DNA from: Pseudomonadota bacterium
GTDB lineage: Bacteria; Pseudomonadota; Alphaproteobacteria; Rhizobiales; Xanthobacteraceae
Assembly: GCA_023433965.1 (NCBI GenBank)
Contig: JAEYTQ010000342.1
Span: forward strand, 1 to 7,995
Direction of reading: 5' to 3'
Length of the DNA stretch: 7,995 nt
The translations under genes and the position numbers were made by a program. Shown here in pieces: positions 6,209-7,995 of this stretch (positions within the stretch are counted from its first letter, which is position 1; every line of letters starts with the position of its first letter). The notes under the pieces are model-generated. The model saw only the letters and a list, made by a program, of their open reading frames with translations, made no database searches and was not told the origin of the DNA.

Positions 6209-6916
6209 TTAAGCCGCAGGCCGCGGGCGGGTGTTGCGGAATTCGATGCGCTTCTTGGCCGTGCCGACCTCGACGATGCGCTTCACGAAAATGCCGGGCG
6301 TGTGGATGTGGTCGGGATTGAGTTCACCGGCCGGAACCAGATGCTCGACCTCGGCCACCGTGATCTTCGCGGCGGTCGCCATCATCGGGTTGAAGTTGCG
6401 CGCGGTCTTGCGGTAGATGAGGTTGCCCGCGGTGTCGCCCTTCCAGGCGTGCACGATGGCGAGGTCGGCGAACAGGCCGCGCTCCATCAGGTATTTCTCG
6501 CCGTCGAACTCCTTTACTTCCTTGCCCTCGGCGATCAGCGTGCCGACGCCGGTCTTGGTGTAGAAGGCCGGAATGCCGGCGCCGCCGGCGCGGATGCGCT
6601 CGGCCAGCGTGCCCTGCGGGTTGAACTCGAGTTCCAGCTCGCCGGCGAGGTATTGCTTGGCGAACAGCTTGTTCTCGCCGACATAGGACGAGATCATCTT
6701 CTTGATCTGGCGGGTTTCGAGCAGGCGGCTGAGGCCGATCCCGTCGACGCCGGCATTGTTGGAGACGACCGTCAGGCCCTTGACTCCGGACTCCCTGATC
6801 GCGTCCGACAGCTCCTCGGCAATGCCGCAGAGGCCGAAGCCCCCCGACATGATCATCATGTTGTCCTTCAGAATGCCTGACAGAGCCGACTTGGCGTCGG
6901 GATAGACCTTGTTCAT
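6209..6916 (-). CDS. scoA: 3-oxoacid CoA-transferase, subunit A
   Basis: This is the alpha subunit partner of the gene downstream, 235 residues. It contributes the CoA-binding part of the heteromeric transferase. The signature SGGFGLCGIAEEL (24-36) is typical, although the usual Pro after GI is Ala here (GIAE rather than GIPE). LEFNPQGTLAERIRAGGAGI (96-115) and PAFYTKTGVGT (116-126) are also conserved. The ATG at 6916 is preceded by AAGG 8 bases upstream on the minus strand. It is the first gene of the operon, with a candidate promoter at 6961-6991. In bradyrhizobia, which can store polyhydroxybutyrate, such an enzyme would let acetoacetate enter central metabolism. That role is inferred. A PcaI (3-oxoadipate) role cannot be fully excluded. 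Confidence 0.93.
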   Translation of the reverse strand: MNKVYPDAKSALSGILKDNMMIMSGGFGLCGIAEELSDAIRESGVKGLTVVSNNAGVDGIGLSRLLETRQIKKMISSYVGENKLFAKQYLAGELELEFNPQGTLAERIRAGGAGIPAFYTKTGVGTLIAEGKEVKEFDGEKYLMERGLFADLAIVHAWKGDTAGNLIYRKTARNFNPMMATAAKITVAEVEHLVPAGELNPDHIHTPGIFVKRIVEVGTAKKRIEFRNTRPRPAA

Positions 6917-6960
6917 GCAAATGACCTTCGGCTAGCGGGCGTCGCGCCTGATTGGCGGCG

Positions 6961-6991
6961 ATTATTAGGCGAAATCCTCCAAAGCCGTCAA
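6961..6991 (-). promoter_or_regulatory. Candidate promoter of the CoA-transferase operon
   Basis: On the minus strand TTGACG (6991-6986) is followed, 19 bases later, by AATAAT (6966-6961), or TAATAA with an 18-base spacer. The -35 is a good match and the -10 matches five of six positions, but the spacing is long. The expected start would leave a leader of about 40 bases before the ATG at 6916. Confidence 0.4.
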
Positions 6992-7031
6992 TGATACGGG
7001 GTTCTCCGGTCCGCCCCTGGGTGATAGAAGC

Positions 7032-7048
7032 TGCCCATGCCGTGGGCA
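7032..7048. other. Short hairpin in the divergent intergenic region
   Basis: TGCCCA (7032-7037) and TGGGCA (7043-7048) form a 6-bp perfect inverted repeat with a 5-base centre, in the roughly 270-base gap between the divergent scoA and AsmA-family genes. It could be an operator. No family was recognised, and chance is possible. Confidence 0.25.
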
Positions 7049-7190
7049 TAACTGCGAGGCGGCCTTGAAAGCGACAAGAAAACCCATCAAGTTGCGGCAC
7101 TTAACACCATAGGATCCGGGCCTGGGCACGCAGGTTTCGCGGCCCGCCCTTCTGGCCAACGACCAACCCGATCAGGACATGCCATTGACC

Positions 7191-7995
7191 ATGGCCCAAG
7201 GAATGAAGCGCCTCGGGACGCCGATCGCGGCGCTGCTCGGCGTCGCGCTGATCGGCCTGATCGCGACCTCATGGCTCATCAATCGCGACGCGCTGCGCAA
7301 CGCGGTCGAAGCGCAGATCCGCGCCGTCACCGGACTCGAGCTCACTGTCGCGGGCAGTATCGACATTTCCGTGCTGCCGGCGAGCTACATCTCCTTCCGT
7401 GACGTCGGCCTCAAGGGCGGCGGCACCAGCGATCCCGCGCTCCAGGTCGACGTGCTCACCGCCAATCTGCGGCTGCTGCCGCTGTTGCTGCAGCGGTTCG
7501 AGATCTCCGACCTGACGCTGCTGCGGCCGCGCATCCATGTCAGCCTCAAGCCGGACGGCGAGAGCAACTGGACGCCCTTCATCCAGACCATCGCGCGCAC
7601 CATGAAGCCCGGGGCCGAGAACCAGGTCTCGTTCTCCGAAATCCGGATCCAGGACGGCGTGCTCGACTACGAGGACGTCGCCACGCGTGCCACCGAAAAG
7701 CTCGAGGACGTCGACCTGTCGCTGGCCTGGCCTTCGATCTCGCGGTCCTTTGCCGCCACCGGACAGTTCGACTGGCGCGGCGACCGCGTCGACGGCTCGA
7801 TCAGCTTTTCCGATTTCGTCGCTGCCCTCTCCGGCGACCGGTCCGGCCTGAAGGCGCGGATCGCCAGCGCGCCGCTCAAGCTCGCCTTCGACGGCAGCGT
7901 CGCCAATCGCACCAGCCCGATGATGGAGGGGACCGTTACGATCGACAGTCCGTCCTTGCGCAACGCGCTGCGCTGGACGGGGCAGCCGCAGCCCG
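7191..7995 (+). CDS. AsmA-family protein, N-terminal part (runs off the window)
   Basis: AsmA-family proteins are long, membrane-anchored periplasmic proteins linked to outer-membrane assembly or lipid transport. The frame is open from 7113 to the window end, giving 268 residues from ATG 7191. In-frame ATGs at 7179, 7191 and 7203 are all possible. AGGA (7174-7177) is best placed, though long, for 7191, and AAGGA (7198-7202) abuts 7203. The protein has one N-terminal membrane helix (about 9-30, ending before NRDALR), then the typical AsmA start: residues 43-57 (IRAVTGLELTVAGSI), LPASYISFRDVGL (62-74), LRLLPLLLQRFEISDLTLLRP (about 90-110) and VSLKPDGESNW. The rest fits the repetitive beta-rich AsmA body. 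It is divergent from the CoA-transferase operon. Which AsmA subgroup it belongs to cannot be decided without the C-terminus. Confidence 0.85.
   Translation, partial: MAQGMKRLGTPIAALLGVALIGLIATSWLINRDALRNAVEAQIRAVTGLELTVAGSIDISVLPASYISFRDVGLKGGGTSDPALQVDVLTANLRLLPLLLQRFEISDLTLLRPRIHVSLKPDGESNWTPFIQTIARTMKPGAENQVSFSEIRIQDGVLDYEDVATRATEKLEDVDLSLAWPSISRSFAATGQFDWRGDRVDGSISFSDFVAALSGDRSGLKARIASAPLKLAFDGSVANRTSPMMEGTVTIDSPSLRNALRWTGQPQP

Noticed and set aside
6324..7100. Minus-strand open frame of 258 codons overlapping subunit A in another frame
   Set aside because: Composition is Arg-rich and it overlaps the conserved ScoA frame. It is a shadow.
6965..7159. Minus-strand 64-codon frame upstream of scoA
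   Set aside because: It overlaps the candidate scoA promoter, has no clear ribosome binding site, and its translation resembles no known protein.
1..7995. Search for tRNA, rRNA, CRISPR arrays, insertion sequences and phage genes
   Set aside because: No repeated spacers, transposase-like frames, terminal repeats or tRNA-like cloverleaf were seen by eye.

Overview
The window looks like the chromosome of a GC-rich alphaproteobacterium, most likely Bradyrhizobium or a close relative. Four features suggest this: (i) a copper nitrite reductase gene (nirK) followed directly by nirV, (ii) a FixK/FNR-type TTG-N8-CAA dyad upstream of nirK, (iii) iron-control (Irr/ICE-like) boxes upstream of an iron transporter, and (iv) strong third-position GC bias. 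The genus call is inferred from gene order and motifs, not from a database search.

Layout. A small membrane-protein gene (18-227, +) is followed by about 300 bases of non-coding DNA. This DNA carries two strong perfect inverted repeats (348-369 and 386-406) and a FixK-like box (454-467). Next come nirK (537-1634, +), a near-ideal intrinsic terminator (1644-1675), and nirV (1681-2565, +), which encodes an FGE-sulfatase-fold protein that appears to lack the catalytic cysteine pair. A short gap with two ICE-like dyads 22 bp apart (2606-2642) precedes a ferric-iron ABC transporter pair: the periplasmic binding protein (2736-3764, +) and a fused two-domain permease (3754-5466, +), overlapping by 11 bp. 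No ATPase gene follows. Convergent to this pair is a two-gene operon on the minus strand for a 3-oxoacid CoA-transferase: subunit A at 6209-6916 and subunit B at 5537-6187. A divergent plus-strand gene for an AsmA-family protein starts near 7191 and runs off the end of the window.

How it works together. NirK reduces nitrite to NO in the periplasm during denitrification and would be switched on in low oxygen through the FixK-like box. NirV is its usual partner gene of unknown role, and the hairpin between them would lower its expression relative to nirK. The Fbp-type pair imports Fe3+ and appears to be iron-regulated through the tandem ICE-like boxes. It must borrow or be served by an ATPase encoded elsewhere. 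The CoA-transferase activates acetoacetate or a related 3-oxoacid using succinyl-CoA. These are separate functional modules. No mobile element, CRISPR array, tRNA or rRNA was seen. No wholly new system is evident. The most unusual signals are regulatory: the stacked dyads before nirK, the nirK-nirV hairpin and the paired ICE boxes.
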